Positions 1 through 7,993 of a stretch of 41,180 nt of DNA are shown here, piece by piece (positions within the stretch are counted from its first letter, which is position 1; every line of letters begins with the position of its first letter). The DNA is taken from the IMG/VR virus record IMGVR_UViG_3300010354_000197, positions 1 to 41,180 of that record; one strand, given 5' to 3'. The notes below the pieces were generated by a model. The model was not told where the DNA came from. It did not search any database and saw only the letters and a program-made list of their open reading frames with translations. The translations under genes were made by a program, and so were the position numbers. The stretch is from a virus.

Positions 1-141
1 ATTACTGGTGAGGAAATTTTAGTGTGGGGATTAAATGGTTGGAGCAAAGAAAATAATTATCATCATAATGGTTTGTATAGTGTATATACGGGTAAATATA
101 AAAAGCATAAAGATGTTATAAAAGTTGAAGTTGTAGGATGA
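1..141 (+). CDS. C-terminal end of an unknown protein (partial)
   Basis: The window opens inside an open frame that runs to a TGA at 139-141, giving the last 46 residues of a protein. The visible tail is rich in Tyr, Lys and His and ends in a beta-like Val/Lys stretch. I do not recognise it. An intrinsic terminator follows at once, so this is the last gene of its transcription unit. Confidence 0.6.
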   Translation: MTGEEILVWGLNGWSKENNYHHNGLYSVYTGKYKKHKDVIKVEVVG

Positions 142-142
142 G

Positions 143-199
143 GACACTTCTCAAACTGGAACAAGGTGCCTTTACAGGGCACCTTTTTTGTCGTATAAT
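143..199 (+). promoter_or_regulatory. Module promoter (GACACTT element plus TATAAT)
   Basis: GACACTT starts at 143, the second half AACTGG follows about 11 bp later, and the -10 box TATAAT lies at 194-199, 51 bp from the element start. The same arrangement recurs through the window. It should drive the gene train that begins at 225. Confidence 0.65.
165..189 (+). terminator. Intrinsic terminator
   Basis: GGTGCC at 165-170 pairs with GGCACC at 178-183 and six T follow. It ends the upstream unit and sits between the conserved upstream element and the -10 box of the next promoter. Confidence 0.8.
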
Positions 200-224
200 A
201 ACCTTATGAATAACCCCCACTCAA

Positions 225-413
225 ATGATACAAATCAAAAAATCGTATGTTTTGGAACTCACAGAAGACCAAGCACAGCAACTCTATCGTCTTCTACAAT
301 CATCAAAAGAGTTCTCATATGGAGAACGATATAGAAAGGATTATTTTCTCCATGATGAACTGGGATTTCTTCACGACGAACTAAAAAAACTATTTGACAG
401 TGGAATCAGGTGA
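225..413 (+). CDS. Small helical protein of unknown function
   Basis: 62 residues, charged, predicted mostly helical. It contains a short internal repeat (FLHDELG, then FLHDELK near the C-terminus). It is the first gene after a terminator/promoter module, with the -10 box 26 bp upstream of the ATG. The stop overlaps the GTG start of the next gene. An alternative ATG at 206 opens a different, less protein-like frame. Function unknown. Confidence 0.65.
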   Translation: MIQIKKSYVLELTEDQAQQLYRLLQSSKEFSYGERYRKDYFLHDELGFLHDELKKLFDSGIR

Positions 414-505
414 AAGAACAGTTAAAAGAACATTTTAAAAACCCAGTAAGAGTAATACTTTACCTCACTATTATTACTTCCTATATTTTACACATTTTTA
501 AATGA
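410..505 (+). CDS. Single-pass membrane mini-protein
   Basis: 31 residues from a GTG start that overlaps the stop of the upstream gene (GTGA). A basic N-terminal stretch is followed by about 17 hydrophobic residues rich in Ile, Leu and Tyr that can span a membrane once. The stop overlaps the ATG of the next membrane gene. Its position in an unbroken overlapping chain supports it; function unknown. Confidence 0.5.
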   Translation: MKEQLKEHFKNPVRVILYLTIITSYILHIFK

Positions 506-666
506 ACTACCTTATTTCTTTTTTGCTTCAATTCCCACTGTACTATGTGCTAGTAAATGGTCTAGCAGCACTCACTGGTCTTAATATTTGGTGGTGTGTG
601 CCGATTTGTGTTGTGATTGCTCTGCTTTATGATATTGGTGAAATGGTCAGGAAGAGAGAACTGTGA
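502..666 (+). CDS. Two-helix membrane mini-protein
   Basis: 54 residues with two hydrophobic segments (about 2-25 and 29-46) and a charged C-terminal tail (MVRKREL). Start and stop both overlap neighbouring genes. Such small membrane proteins are common in phage early regions; a holin-like role cannot be argued from one sequence. Confidence 0.55.
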   Translation: MNYLISFLLQFPLYYVLVNGLAALTGLNIWWCVPICVVIALLYDIGEMVRKREL

Positions 667-992
667 CTGAGAAACCCGAATTTCCAAAACCACGATTAAT
701 TCGTGAAGATTTTTTACCTTATGAACCAATGAAAAACTATCGCATCAAAAAAGTTATTGAATATAAAACTGCTTGGTATTATCCACAGGTAAAAGTTTTG
801 TGGTGGTGGCATGATTTATTTTCTTGGAATGATTATTATACTGGATTTCTCAGTTTGGACCAAGCACAGAAGGCATTGTGTTCTCATATCAAGAAAACTA
901 TGGTAGAATACATAGAGTTTGACCCTGAGGTAGATTGCAAATGGAATGTAAATACGGGGACTGCGGATGGTGTTACGCACCAGAAGATGTAG
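663..992 (+). CDS. Unknown Trp/Tyr-rich protein
   Basis: 109 residues starting at GTG 663, overlapping the previous stop (GTGA). The centre is strongly aromatic (VLWWWHDLFSWNDYY). The frame runs about 50 nt into the next gene, a longer overlap than usual here, so the C-terminal end is the least certain part. No family recognised. Confidence 0.6.
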   Translation: MTEKPEFPKPRLIREDFLPYEPMKNYRIKKVIEYKTAWYYPQVKVLWWWHDLFSWNDYYTGFLSLDQAQKALCSHIKKTMVEYIEFDPEVDCKWNVNTGTADGVTHQKM

Positions 993-1387
993 AAAACAAC
1001 TCAGTTCAAGGTGGTTGTTTTGAACCAGAATATTGTGCTACTTATCTAATGCAAAATAAAACTCCAATGACTGAAAAAGAACACCTTGAGTGTGAAATTG
1101 AAGAACTAAAAATTGAAATAGCGCAAAAAACAAGAGAAATCGGTAATCTCAAAGGCATTCTTGAAAGAAAAAAACAACAACAACTCAAAGAAATGCCCAT
1201 CACGCTTCAACGCATTATTGAGGAGTGTATGTTTATTTATAACCGTCAAATACAATTAGACGTTGTTGAAAACATTTTGGATAGGGTTGAGATTGAATTT
1301 TTTCCTAAAAAGTCTCAATCTTATCAAGAATACAATGAGGGTTGGAATGATTGTGTTGAAGAACTGAAAAGGAGGTTGAGAAAATGA
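941..1387 (+). CDS. Cys-cluster plus coiled-coil protein, GWNDC family
   Basis: 148 residues from ATG 941 (a TTG at 935 is an alternative start). The N-terminus has five Cys in about 30 residues, suggesting a bound metal. Residues about 45-85 form a Glu/Lys coiled coil. The C-terminus carries a YNEGWNDC motif followed by a basic helix. This terminal motif recurs in the genes at 1875 and, in altered form, at 10510 and 11336, so these are paralogues or share a module. The stop overlaps the next start (ATGA). Confidence 0.65.
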   Translation: MECKYGDCGWCYAPEDVENNSVQGGCFEPEYCATYLMQNKTPMTEKEHLECEIEELKIEIAQKTREIGNLKGILERKKQQQLKEMPITLQRIIEECMFIYNRQIQLDVVENILDRVEIEFFPKKSQSYQEYNEGWNDCVEELKRRLRK

Positions 1388-1878
1388 CTGACTTCACAGA
1401 AGGTTCACGAATGAGAACTAATGCTGGTTTTCCTAAAACCAAAAAACCAGACATTATCCCAAAAGGACAGAAACCGATGACTGAACCTGATTATAAAATT
1501 GAAGAACTGTACAACACAGAAGAACTTAAGATGAACACAAACGAAGCAGTAGAGAACAAACTAAAACAACAACTCGTTAGTGACCTCAAATCCAAGAATT
1601 GGTATGTGGATATGAGAGAATTTGTGTATCCAATTCTAGAAGTGGTTGATGAGAACACGGTGAAGATTGATGGAGTAGAATATAAGAAGGTGGAGAAACA
1701 AGAACCACAGACACTTTATAAAACTCTTTGTCTAAAAACAGGAATGTCACGACAAGGTTGTGAAAAGATTTGCGATACAGTAAGAGGTTGGTTAATTGAC
1801 CACACAGTAATTGAAACTGAAGATGCTGAAAAGGTTACATTTACTATTCACAAAGAACAATTGCAAACCCCAAAATGA
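1384..1878 (+). CDS. Paralogue of the TLY/GWNDC small-protein family
   Basis: 164 residues. A disordered N-terminal third is followed by a beta-like segment NTVKIDGVEYKKVE, then PQTLYKTLCLK and a helix ending VRGWL. The gene at 1875 has the same order (IVMINGVKYQRIVE, then PQTLYDIIREW, then IEKWLP), so the two are tandem duplicates that have diverged. ATGA overlaps couple it to both neighbours. Function unknown. Confidence 0.65.
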   Translation: MTDFTEGSRMRTNAGFPKTKKPDIIPKGQKPMTEPDYKIEELYNTEELKMNTNEAVENKLKQQLVSDLKSKNWYVDMREFVYPILEVVDENTVKIDGVEYKKVEKQEPQTLYKTLCLKTGMSRQGCEKICDTVRGWLIDHTVIETEDAEKVTFTIHKEQLQTPK

Positions 1879-2207
1879 CTAACGAACACACAAAGATTAC
1901 ATCAACACACCCGATTGATGATGATATTGTTATGATCAATGGTGTAAAATACCAACGAATTGTAGAAAAACCAAAACCACAGACACTTTATGATATTATT
2001 CGTGAGTGGAATGATAATGAAGATTACCCAACTTGTGAAGAACTTGTGAATAGAATTGAGAAATGGTTGCCTCTTGAAGGTTGTCGCGAACTAAAAAGTT
2101 ATGAGTATAGTGCTGGTTGGAATGATTGTTTAAAAACTATCAAGACCAATCTCAGACCATCGCAAGAATTAGACCCAGAAAATCTGCCGTATTTTGTAGG
2201 TAACTGA
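1875..2207 (+). CDS. Paralogue of the TLY/GWNDC small-protein family
   Basis: 110 residues with the complete family layout: a beta hairpin around INGVKYQRI, the PQTLYDII helix, an IEKWLP helix and a C-terminal SAGWNDC-LKTIK helix. It is the most compact member and so best defines the family. Its start overlaps the stop of the previous paralogue. Function unknown. Confidence 0.65.
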   Translation: MTNEHTKITSTHPIDDDIVMINGVKYQRIVEKPKPQTLYDIIREWNDNEDYPTCEELVNRIEKWLPLEGCRELKSYEYSAGWNDCLKTIKTNLRPSQELDPENLPYFVGN

Positions 2208-2208
2208 G

Positions 2209-2388
2209 ATGACTAACGAACCATCAGACACAGAAATCCTTGAATTTCTACTCAATCAATTCAAGATTTATTCTGCTAATATGAACGGGCAACACGATTG
2301 GATTTTTAATCATCGTGGATTTCCTATGAACCACGCAAAAGGTAGAACTGCCCGTGATGCCGTAATTACCGCAATGAGGGCAAAATGA
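2209..2388 (+). CDS. Small unknown protein
   Basis: 59 residues beginning MTNEPSD, with a helical N-terminal half and a basic C-terminus (HAKGRTARDAV). One base separates it from the previous stop, and its TGA overlaps the next ATG. The second half (HDWIFNHRGF...GRTARDAVITAMR) reads like a small nucleic-acid-associated module, but this is only an impression. Confidence 0.55.
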   Translation: MTNEPSDTEILEFLLNQFKIYSANMNGQHDWIFNHRGFPMNHAKGRTARDAVITAMRAK

Positions 2389-2573
2389 AACCGATGAGAC
2401 ATAAATGGACTATTCAAACCTCCATTAGTGTTTTTGAATATTGCTTATACACTTGGAGAGGAACTATGTATCCTCATTTGGATGGTTTTAAAAATCCAGA
2501 TAACTTGAGAATACAGTTCTTTTATTATTTGAATTATGGTATGACTGGAAACGAAGCAAACTTACAGGAGTGA
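2385..2573 (+). CDS. Small unknown protein
   Basis: 62 residues, rich in aromatic residues (FEYCLYTW, FFYYLNY). No transmembrane segment is clear. It starts in an ATGA overlap and lies 3 nt before the next gene. No family recognised. Confidence 0.55.
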   Translation: MKPMRHKWTIQTSISVFEYCLYTWRGTMYPHLDGFKNPDNLRIQFFYYLNYGMTGNEANLQE

Positions 2574-2576
2574 AAA

Positions 2577-2939
2577 ATGAACTTTGATTATTGTAGAGAA
2601 ACATCATTACCAGGATGTGGTGCTCCTTCTTCATATCCTTATACATACCATTTTCAATTTTCTTTATCTTATGATGAAATTAGAAAAGTTTATCATAAGT
2701 ATGGATATGAAGATATTGATAGTTTTATATCCTTATTTGGTACAAACATAGATGAGTTTTATAAAATCTTAGCATCCATAGAACTCATTAGAGATGCTAT
2801 TTCAAGTGATAAGGTTGACCTGGGTATTGACTATAAGAAAAAGTATGATGAACTTGTAGAACTTCTTGAACCTCATAAGATTGATGAGAGTATGGAACCA
2901 TCAACAACACTCAAAATACTACTCAAATACAACAAATGA
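2577..2939 (+). CDS. Unknown protein
   Basis: 120 residues. The N-terminus has two Cys (YCRETSLPGCG) and an aromatic patch; the second half is helical and charged. The stop is coupled by ATGA to the gene at 2936. No recognised domain. Confidence 0.6.
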   Translation: MNFDYCRETSLPGCGAPSSYPYTYHFQFSLSYDEIRKVYHKYGYEDIDSFISLFGTNIDEFYKILASIELIRDAISSDKVDLGIDYKKKYDELVELLEPHKIDESMEPSTTLKILLKYNK

Positions 2940-3142
2940 CTTACGAAGAGTTTTTGAATATTCCAGGAGGTGTTTTCAAAGATTTGCAAACTATCCTTAT
3001 CTTGAAATCCAAGTATAATATGGACACTACTTCTGAAGAAAGAGAAATCTGGGAACATATAAAAAGGTTTGATGAAGAACAATCTAAATCTGCCGACCTC
3101 AGAATGCTAAAACGAAAACTTGAAGAACTTTTTAAAAAATGA
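2936..3142 (+). CDS. Small charged helical protein
   Basis: 68 residues with a Lys/Glu-rich helical C-terminal half (MLKRKLEELFKK). ATGA overlaps at both ends. Two antisense open frames cover it but have no supporting context. Function unknown. Confidence 0.55.
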   Translation: MTYEEFLNIPGGVFKDLQTILILKSKYNMDTTSEEREIWEHIKRFDEEQSKSADLRMLKRKLEELFKK

Positions 3143-3429
3143 AATCCTTTAACATCAACGAAACCGTCAAAGTCCGTCTCACAAAGTTCGGTAAAGAACT
3201 TCATAAGAAGCAATGGGAAGATTTTTGGAGTTCCATTGGTCGATTGCATCAGTTTCCTTATACTCCACTACAGGAAGATGAAAATGGATATTGTGAGTTT
3301 CAAATGTGGAGGTTGATGGAGGCGTTTGGAAATCACTGCGGAGTAGGTCAAGAACTACCTTTTGAGACTATAATTCTTATCAACGAGGAGGATTTGAAAG
3401 ATGAGAACTCTGACTATTTTTTGTCATAA
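3139..3429 (+). CDS. Unknown protein
   Basis: 96 residues, mixed alpha/beta. It opens with a strand-like NETVKVRLTKFGKELHKKQW, then aromatic residues and an acidic C-terminus. The start overlaps the previous stop and the C-terminal codons overlap the next small gene. Function unknown. Confidence 0.6.
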   Translation: MKSFNINETVKVRLTKFGKELHKKQWEDFWSSIGRLHQFPYTPLQEDENGYCEFQMWRLMEAFGNHCGVGQELPFETIILINEEDLKDENSDYFLS

Positions 3430-3514
3430 GTATAATCTAGATAACTTGCGTGTTGGCGATGCATTTTTAGGATGTAATAACTGTTGGTGGAGAAGTAATG
3501 CTGGGAAGTTATGA
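3401..3514 (+). CDS. Cys-containing mini-protein
   Basis: 37 residues with C-H near residue 8 and a CNNC pair, which could form half of a zinc site. A GAGGAGG-like Shine-Dalgarno lies upstream and its TGA overlaps the next ATG. Short length limits certainty. Confidence 0.4.
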   Translation: MRTLTIFCHKYNLDNLRVGDAFLGCNNCWWRSNAGKL

Positions 3515-3591
3515 AACCCATTTGTCCTGAATGTGGTAATCATCTGTATGTCTATTATGTTAATAAAACGGAGAATTTGAAAGATGCCTGA
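3511..3591 (+). CDS. Zinc-ribbon knuckle mini-protein
   Basis: 26 residues with a CPECG knuckle at the N-terminus, the usual half of a zinc ribbon. It sits in an ATGA chain between two other Cys-rich genes. It may act as part of a pair or be a remnant of a longer zinc protein. Confidence 0.4.
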   Translation: MKPICPECGNHLYVYYVNKTENLKDA

Positions 3592-3790
3592 AAGACCTGA
3601 ATATATCAAGTGTATTCAACACACTCACGCAGAAAAACAAAAAACTTCTTGGTGTGGAAAACAACTATCCAGTTTTGATTGGGTGTTTCAAGATATAGAC
3701 CACGCAACTTATAATGTAATGAGTGGTGGAAGACAAGTTCCTTGCCCCGAATGTATAAATGCTATTATTGGAATATTGAAAGATGACTGA
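3584..3790 (+). CDS. Small zinc-binding-like protein
   Basis: 68 residues. A CIQHTH segment, a WCGK segment and a C-terminal CPEC knuckle could together bind one zinc. It is the third Cys-rich product in a row. The stop overlaps the next ATG. Confidence 0.6.
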   Translation: MPERPEYIKCIQHTHAEKQKTSWCGKQLSSFDWVFQDIDHATYNVMSGGRQVPCPECINAIIGILKDD

Positions 3791-3920
3791 CGAAGAATGG
3801 GAAACCTCACTCAAAATTATGAATGAGCAAGCAAAAAAGTGGGTAGATGAAGAAATTTTTAAAATGAAGTATAATGTATTCAAAGAAATTATTAACAAGG
3901 AGAATTTAAAAAATGACTGA
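3783..3920 (+). CDS. Small charged helical protein
   Basis: 45 residues, almost entirely helical with alternating acidic and basic residues. It starts MTDEEW in the ATG-ACT style of the region and both ends overlap neighbours. Function unknown. Confidence 0.5.
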   Translation: MTDEEWETSLKIMNEQAKKWVDEEIFKMKYNVFKEIINKENLKND

Positions 3921-4110
3921 CTATAAACTTCGTATTGTAATCTATAAACAAATGAGGTATCATCAATTTATACCAGAGAGCATTTATGATTATATTGAGA
4001 AACTTCCTATGTGGAAATTCATAGAAAATGCTAAGAATGGAGAAACCTTAGAAAATATGTGCTTTCTTATTGGGAAACCTTCATTGTTTATGGAGGCAAA
4101 AAATGACTAA
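3913..4110 (+). CDS. Small unknown protein
   Basis: 65 residues, beginning with a strand-like, basic segment (YKLRIVIYKQMRYHQF), then helical. A purine-rich AAGGAG lies upstream. Overlaps the next gene by a few codons. Confidence 0.55.
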   Translation: MTDYKLRIVIYKQMRYHQFIPESIYDYIEKLPMWKFIENAKNGETLENMCFLIGKPSLFMEAKND

Positions 4111-4360
4111 ACTTGAACTTACACAAGAACAAAGAGAATTCCTTGAAAATGAATTCAAGAACATTCCTCAAAATATTGTAAAAGAAAATCAAACATTCAC
4201 TACAATAGAAGGTATTGAAAACCAATTGAAGAAAACTGAAGAACAGATTGAATTGGGAAATCCACAGTATCAAGATATTGGTGGTGTTATGACTTTTTAT
4301 GGGTGTATGAGGAATGGAAAATATAGTATAGATAGATTTTTTGTACCTATAACAAAATGA
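4103..4360 (+). CDS. Small unknown helical protein
   Basis: 85 residues from ATG 4103; the frame is open further upstream to 4070, but 4103 has the GGAGG Shine-Dalgarno and the local MT start. The N-terminus (LTQEQREFLENEF) and centre are charged helices. ATGA overlap with the next gene. No family recognised. Confidence 0.6.
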   Translation: MTKLELTQEQREFLENEFKNIPQNIVKENQTFTTIEGIENQLKKTEEQIELGNPQYQDIGGVMTFYGCMRNGKYSIDRFFVPITK

Positions 4361-4518
4361 CTGAAGAACAGAAAGAGAGGGCAATCAGTTTTGCACTTGA
4401 TTTGTTGGACCTTATAGAAAATGAACAAGTAGTTGGAGATTGGGAAACCTTTATTTGTAAGGGTGCATCCGATATTCTCATTGAACTTGTTAGTCAAAAT
4501 ATGGATAAAAAGAAATGA
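4357..4518 (+). CDS. Small acidic helical protein
   Basis: 53 residues, helical, acidic, with a Lys-rich tail. ATGA overlaps at both ends support real translation. Function unknown. Confidence 0.5.
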   Translation: MTEEQKERAISFALDLLDLIENEQVVGDWETFICKGASDILIELVSQNMDKKK

Positions 4519-4607
4519 CTGAGTTTCTTATGATTGTTATGATTGTTTATATGGGAGGTTCTATGTTTTTGGGACTACTTGAATACTTTATGGATAGAAA
4601 AAAATGA
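4515..4607 (+). CDS. Membrane mini-protein
   Basis: 30 residues, of which about 20 form a hydrophobic Met/Ile/Val/Leu segment, followed by a short basic tail (MDRKK). Likely a single membrane helix. Starts and stops in ATGA overlaps. Confidence 0.45.
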   Translation: MTEFLMIVMIVYMGGSMFLGLLEYFMDRKK

Positions 4608-4645
4608 CTGAACAAAATACTTTACAGGAACTAAACAATGATTAA
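4604..4645 (+). CDS. Possible 13-residue leader peptide
   Basis: A 13-codon frame starting in an ATGA overlap and ending just inside the ATG of the gene at 4638. Its only support is the overlap pattern; it may exist to couple translation. Confidence 0.2.
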   Translation: MTEQNTLQELNND

Positions 4646-4820
4646 AATCAGAAATGAATGGGAAACTATAGAAAATGGATTTAATTTTTATCCCTTAACT
4701 GATAAGAATAATTTTGGATTTGTTTTTCGTTTTGGTAAAAAATTACCACAATCAAACTATAGAGAAAAAGCATTATTTTTTCGTTATTCTAAATATTCAA
4801 AAAATGGTTTATTTATATAG
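4638..4820 (+). CDS. Small unknown protein
   Basis: 60 residues with many aromatic and basic residues, probably beta-rich (NFGFVFRFGKKLP). A CAGGAA Shine-Dalgarno lies upstream. The gene is followed by about 40 nt without coding, unusual for this stretch. Confidence 0.5.
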   Translation: MIKIRNEWETIENGFNFYPLTDKNNFGFVFRFGKKLPQSNYREKALFFRYSKYSKNGLFI

Positions 4821-4863
4821 TAAAAGCAACCGAGTGTCTCACAAAAAAGCTGGAGGAAATAAA

Positions 4864-5013
4864 ATGACTGAACATAAAAGAAATTACAAAGGAATAAAAT
4901 ACACTGTTCCACAATCTGTTATTGATGATTTGAAAAATCTTCACGGCGTGGATGCCTTTAAAGAAATAGAAGATATGTTAGAAAGGGAAATCAAATCAAA
5001 AGAGGAAAAATGA
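4864..5013 (+). CDS. Small basic/acidic helical protein
   Basis: 49 residues from ATG 4864, chosen because of the strong GGAGG eight bases upstream; the frame is open further 5' but that part overlaps the previous gene. The KYTVPQSVIDDLKNL stretch and the acidic helix after it resemble a small ribbon-helix-helix-like fold, an inference only. ATGA overlap to the next gene. Confidence 0.55.
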   Translation: MTEHKRNYKGIKYTVPQSVIDDLKNLHGVDAFKEIEDMLEREIKSKEEK

Positions 5014-5564
5014 TTAAACAAGAAAAATTTTATTCAATTGACTTTGAAAAACTCAAAGGAGAAGGTATGGATACCATAGCATACTTTCTTGGTATTATGA
5101 GTTATAATGAAGATTATAAGTATTTTGATAAAATCAAACATCTTTTAGATATTCCAGAAAAACCTAAAACTCTGGAAGAACTACAACAAGAACTGGATGA
5201 GAAGTTTGATGACCTTTTGGTAAAAACCAAGAGGAAATTTGCAGTATCTCAACAAAGTGCAGAGTATCATTATAATCAAAAGTTCAAAAAGATTAATGAT
5301 AACTTTGAGTATATAAAGAAGTGGGGACACTTTCCACTCGTTACATTTGTACCAGGAGGGGAGATTTTATTGAATAGTGATAATTACTTGGTTACCAATT
5401 CTAGTTCTTTAGGGTGGAAAAGTGTGTATACGATTGGTAGTGGAGATTCTGGTTATTATACCAATGGAACAGAATTAAGGATTTCTATGCCTAAGAAACC
5501 AAATTTGATTGTGAGAACTTTTACGTGGATTTGTCTGGGATTTAAGTGGGTGAATAAGAAATGA
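5010..5564 (+). CDS. Unknown 184-residue protein
   Basis: The N-terminal two thirds are charged and helical (TLEELQQELDEKFDDLL), the C-terminal third is beta-like with Gly/Ser/Tyr and ends in a basic WVNKK. The same WVNKK ending closes the next protein, hinting at a duplicated gene end. No recognised family. Confidence 0.65.
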   Translation: MIKQEKFYSIDFEKLKGEGMDTIAYFLGIMSYNEDYKYFDKIKHLLDIPEKPKTLEELQQELDEKFDDLLVKTKRKFAVSQQSAEYHYNQKFKKINDNFEYIKKWGHFPLVTFVPGGEILLNSDNYLVTNSSSLGWKSVYTIGSGDSGYYTNGTELRISMPKKPNLIVRTFTWICLGFKWVNKK

Positions 5565-5770
5565 AATCAGAAGATTGTTTAAGAATTATTACTGAATGTC
5601 CTGATTGTGGAAGTCCTGTATTAGAATACTTATGCAATCAATCTCTTTCAGAAGTGCGACCAGAAAGTAAAAACTTTGATTATTGGGTTTCTTGTAGTAA
5701 TATTTTATGTAAAAATAATTATGGGGAGGGGTATTTTATGGATTTACCGAAATGGGTGAATAAGAAATGA
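5561..5770 (+). CDS. Zinc-ribbon protein (Lar-like arrangement)
   Basis: 69 residues with CPDCG near the N-terminus and a second Cys set (CSNILCKN), the usual spacing of a small zinc ribbon such as phage Lar-type or transcription-associated proteins. The C-terminal WVNKK matches the neighbour upstream. Exact role unknown. Confidence 0.55.
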   Translation: MKSEDCLRIITECPDCGSPVLEYLCNQSLSEVRPESKNFDYWVSCSNILCKNNYGEGYFMDLPKWVNKK

Positions 5771-5869
5771 GAATCAAAAATGTATCTAAGTCCATTTAGG
5801 TGGAGTATTATATGAGAACCGAAACAAAACAACAACACCACGACCACTAAAGTTCAAAAGAAATAAAAA

Positions 5870-6094
5870 ATGATTAACCCAAACCCAGAATGCCCCAGAG
5901 AAGATTGTAGATTTTCTCATAGTGCTGGAATGAGAACTTGTATGTATTTTCAACCAATCTATGATAAGAATGGTGTGAATACTAATCCAGATAGAAACAC
6001 AACGACTTTTGAAGTAAATTGTTTGACTTGTGGTAAAATGTGGGTAGGTAAATCTCGTTTGGATGAAACAACTTATGAAGAAGTGAAGAAATAG
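5870..6094 (+). CDS. Zinc-ribbon-like protein
   Basis: 74 residues. CPREDC at the N-terminus and CLTCG near the C-terminus form two knuckles of a possible zinc ribbon, with a third Cys (RTCMYF) between. It ends this gene train; the next unit starts after a terminator. Confidence 0.55.
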   Translation: MINPNPECPREDCRFSHSAGMRTCMYFQPIYDKNGVNTNPDRNTTTFEVNCLTCGKMWVGKSRLDETTYEEVKK

Positions 6095-6182
6095 TTTCTT
6101 TTGGTGTTCTTGCTGATATGACCGTTCAACAACTTGCTAATCTAATTGGAAGGGAGGACTGACACTTGAGAAACCGTCACAA
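6095..6182 (+). other. Intergenic stretch before the terminator
   Basis: Only a 14-codon frame (ATG at 6118) is visible here, with no convincing Shine-Dalgarno. The stretch also contains the start of the conserved promoter element at 6161. Confidence 0.4.
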
Positions 6183-6216
6183 GGGTACTGGCCTGGTGCC
6201 CTTTTTGTTTTATAAT
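6161..6216 (+). promoter_or_regulatory. Module promoter
   Basis: GACACTT at 6161, AACCGTCACA at 6172, and TATAAT at 6211-6216, exactly 50 bp from the element start. The -10 is followed by ACTCTCATACACACA, a downstream sequence shared with the promoters at 19340 and 27657. Confidence 0.75.
6183..6206 (+). terminator. Intrinsic terminator
   Basis: GGGTAC at 6183-6188 pairs with GTGCCC at 6196-6201 (one G-T pair), followed by TTTTT. Confidence 0.75.
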
Positions 6217-6241
6217 ACTCTCATACACACAAAGACCTCTT

Positions 6242-6471
6242 ATGCTTACTGGAGATGACCTTCTCGCCGCAGTTCAAAAACTTACCGCAGACCAAAAACT
6301 TCCTTCTATGACCGAACAAGAAGAACTCCTCAAAACGTATCAAGAAGAAGTTGAAAAATGTTTTAATCTTGCTCAACTACTTGATGCTCTCAATCCAGAC
6401 CTTGCTGGTTCTTTTACTGGAACTCCAAGTGAAAGACTTGAACGACAACTTTATGCTCTTGGTGTACTGGA

Positions 6472-6475
<4 letters not shown>
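6242..6475 (+). CDS. Small helical protein
   Basis: 77 residues, helical, acidic, first gene of its unit and 26 bp downstream of the -10 box. A central EEVEKCFNLAQLLDAL helix is the best conserved-looking part. TGA overlaps the next start. No family recognised. Confidence 0.6.
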
Positions 6476-6779
<304 letters not shown>

Positions 6780-6783
<4 letters not shown>

Positions 6784-6947
6784 CTGAAGAGTATTACTGC
6801 GATTATCCAAAAGAACCTATTGGTGGTGGTAATCCTTATTATTGTTGTTCTTATTGTAAGATTAGTGACCCTCAAATCAACGGAGAAATTAAAAATCACG
6901 CAGAATGGTGTGAGTATCGGATTCAAAAATTGGAGCAACTGAAATGA
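6780..6947 (+). CDS. Small zinc-finger-like protein
   Basis: 55 residues. A CCSYC knuckle, then a His and a Cys about 10 and 15 residues after it (HAEWC) give a C2HC arrangement. The start and stop overlap neighbours. Function unknown; nucleic-acid or protein binding is plausible. Confidence 0.5.
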
Positions 6948-7273
6948 CTGCCTTCACTTACAAAGGATACGGACGTATCTATACCAATCCAGAGCACATC
7001 CAAGAGATAGAAAAAATTATTGAAGAACTTGATGAGTTTGAGTGGTCTTATTATCCAAGAGAACTTGTAACATCTTGGGATTATTACCCAAATGTTGAAT
7101 ATGTTGGTAAGTTTGAACTGGATGAAGAGAAGTTCAAACAAATTTGTAAGGAACGAAACATTCCTTTTTTTATCTTTGATGCTAGTTTTGATGCTGAACC
7201 TATTGGTTGGTATCCTTCAGAACCTTTGAGTAAAGAAGAAATTAAAGCACTTTCTTATAAAGAACTTAAATGA
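6944..7273 (+). CDS. Unknown acidic protein
   Basis: 109 residues, alpha/beta, with an ending LSKEEIKALSYKELK. A nearly identical ending appears on the mini-gene at 7990, see there. ATGA overlap to the next gene. No recognised domain. Confidence 0.6.
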   Translation: MTAFTYKGYGRIYTNPEHIQEIEKIIEELDEFEWSYYPRELVTSWDYYPNVEYVGKFELDEEKFKQICKERNIPFFIFDASFDAEPIGWYPSEPLSKEEIKALSYKELK

Positions 7274-7620
7274 CCTACATTATCTTAAGAGACACTCTGG
7301 GTGCCGGACTGACTACTTTTGAGTCCACAAAATTAGAAGTTTTTAGCGAACAAAGCCTCCCAGAAGCGGTTGTGGAAGTTAGTCAAGAACTTATGGACAA
7401 GGCTGGAATTGATACTGTCAATGAATACGAAGAAGAACTAGGCAGGCATCTTTCGATTTCTGATGAGATTGTTATTTGCGAAATCATCGATGAGGTTGAT
7501 AAAATGTCTGCCGATGATTATATCAGGCATCACATTGTAGAGGCCAAAATTAAACAGTCTACTGATGAGTATGGTCTTTATCTAAAACTTAAAAAGAAAT
7601 TTGAAAATCAAACTGTTTGA
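7270..7620 (+). CDS. Unknown protein with MTYIIL N-terminus
   Basis: 116 residues, acidic. It begins MTYIILRDTLGAG, matched by the mini-gene at 7990. The body is helical with an ITDE/EEELGRHL centre. Followed by 50 nt before the next gene. Confidence 0.6.
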   Translation: MTYIILRDTLGAGLTTFESTKLEVFSEQSLPEAVVEVSQELMDKAGIDTVNEYEEELGRHLSISDEIVICEIIDEVDKMSADDYIRHHIVEAKIKQSTDEYGLYLKLKKKFENQTV

Positions 7621-7670
7621 GAGTAATTATAGCAAAGGAACCAATGAATTTCGTTTTGAAGGAGAATTAA

Positions 7671-7853
7671 ATGGCGACTAAACTACTTGATGACTATGTA
7701 AATTTTATTATTGATTCAATGTCCCAAAAACTTAAAGAAGAAATTCTTTATGATTATTTGGTAAGCGAGTATAAAAACGTGAGTGATGAAAAACTTGCTA
7801 ATGAAATTCGTGAGAATTATGGCGATGAATGGTTTGAGGAGTATAATAAATGA
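7671..7853 (+). CDS. Small acidic helical protein
   Basis: 60 residues with a DYLVSEYKNVSDEKLANEI segment typical of small phage helical proteins. A GGAG Shine-Dalgarno lies upstream; overlaps the next start. Confidence 0.55.
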   Translation: MATKLLDDYVNFIIDSMSQKLKEEILYDYLVSEYKNVSDEKLANEIRENYGDEWFEEYNK

Positions 7854-7993
7854 CTAAATTTATCATTGACGTTTTCCTTGACGGATATGACACCGAAGAA
7901 GAAATGCTTGAACACTGCGATGAGTCTGCAGTAGAAGAAGCATTGAGTGATTATGGTTTTATGGTCAATTATGTGAGGTGGACTGGAGAATGA
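7850..7993 (+). CDS. Small acidic protein
   Basis: 47 residues: a strand (KFIIDVFLDGY), an acidic helix with one Cys, then a final strand (GFMVNYVRWTG), a ferredoxin-like half-fold pattern. ATGA overlaps at both ends. Confidence 0.5.
   Translation: MTKFIIDVFLDGYDTEEEMLEHCDESAVEEALSDYGFMVNYVRWTGE

Noticed and set aside
5767-5850. 10- and 12-codon frames
   Set aside because: No Shine-Dalgarno and too short to support.
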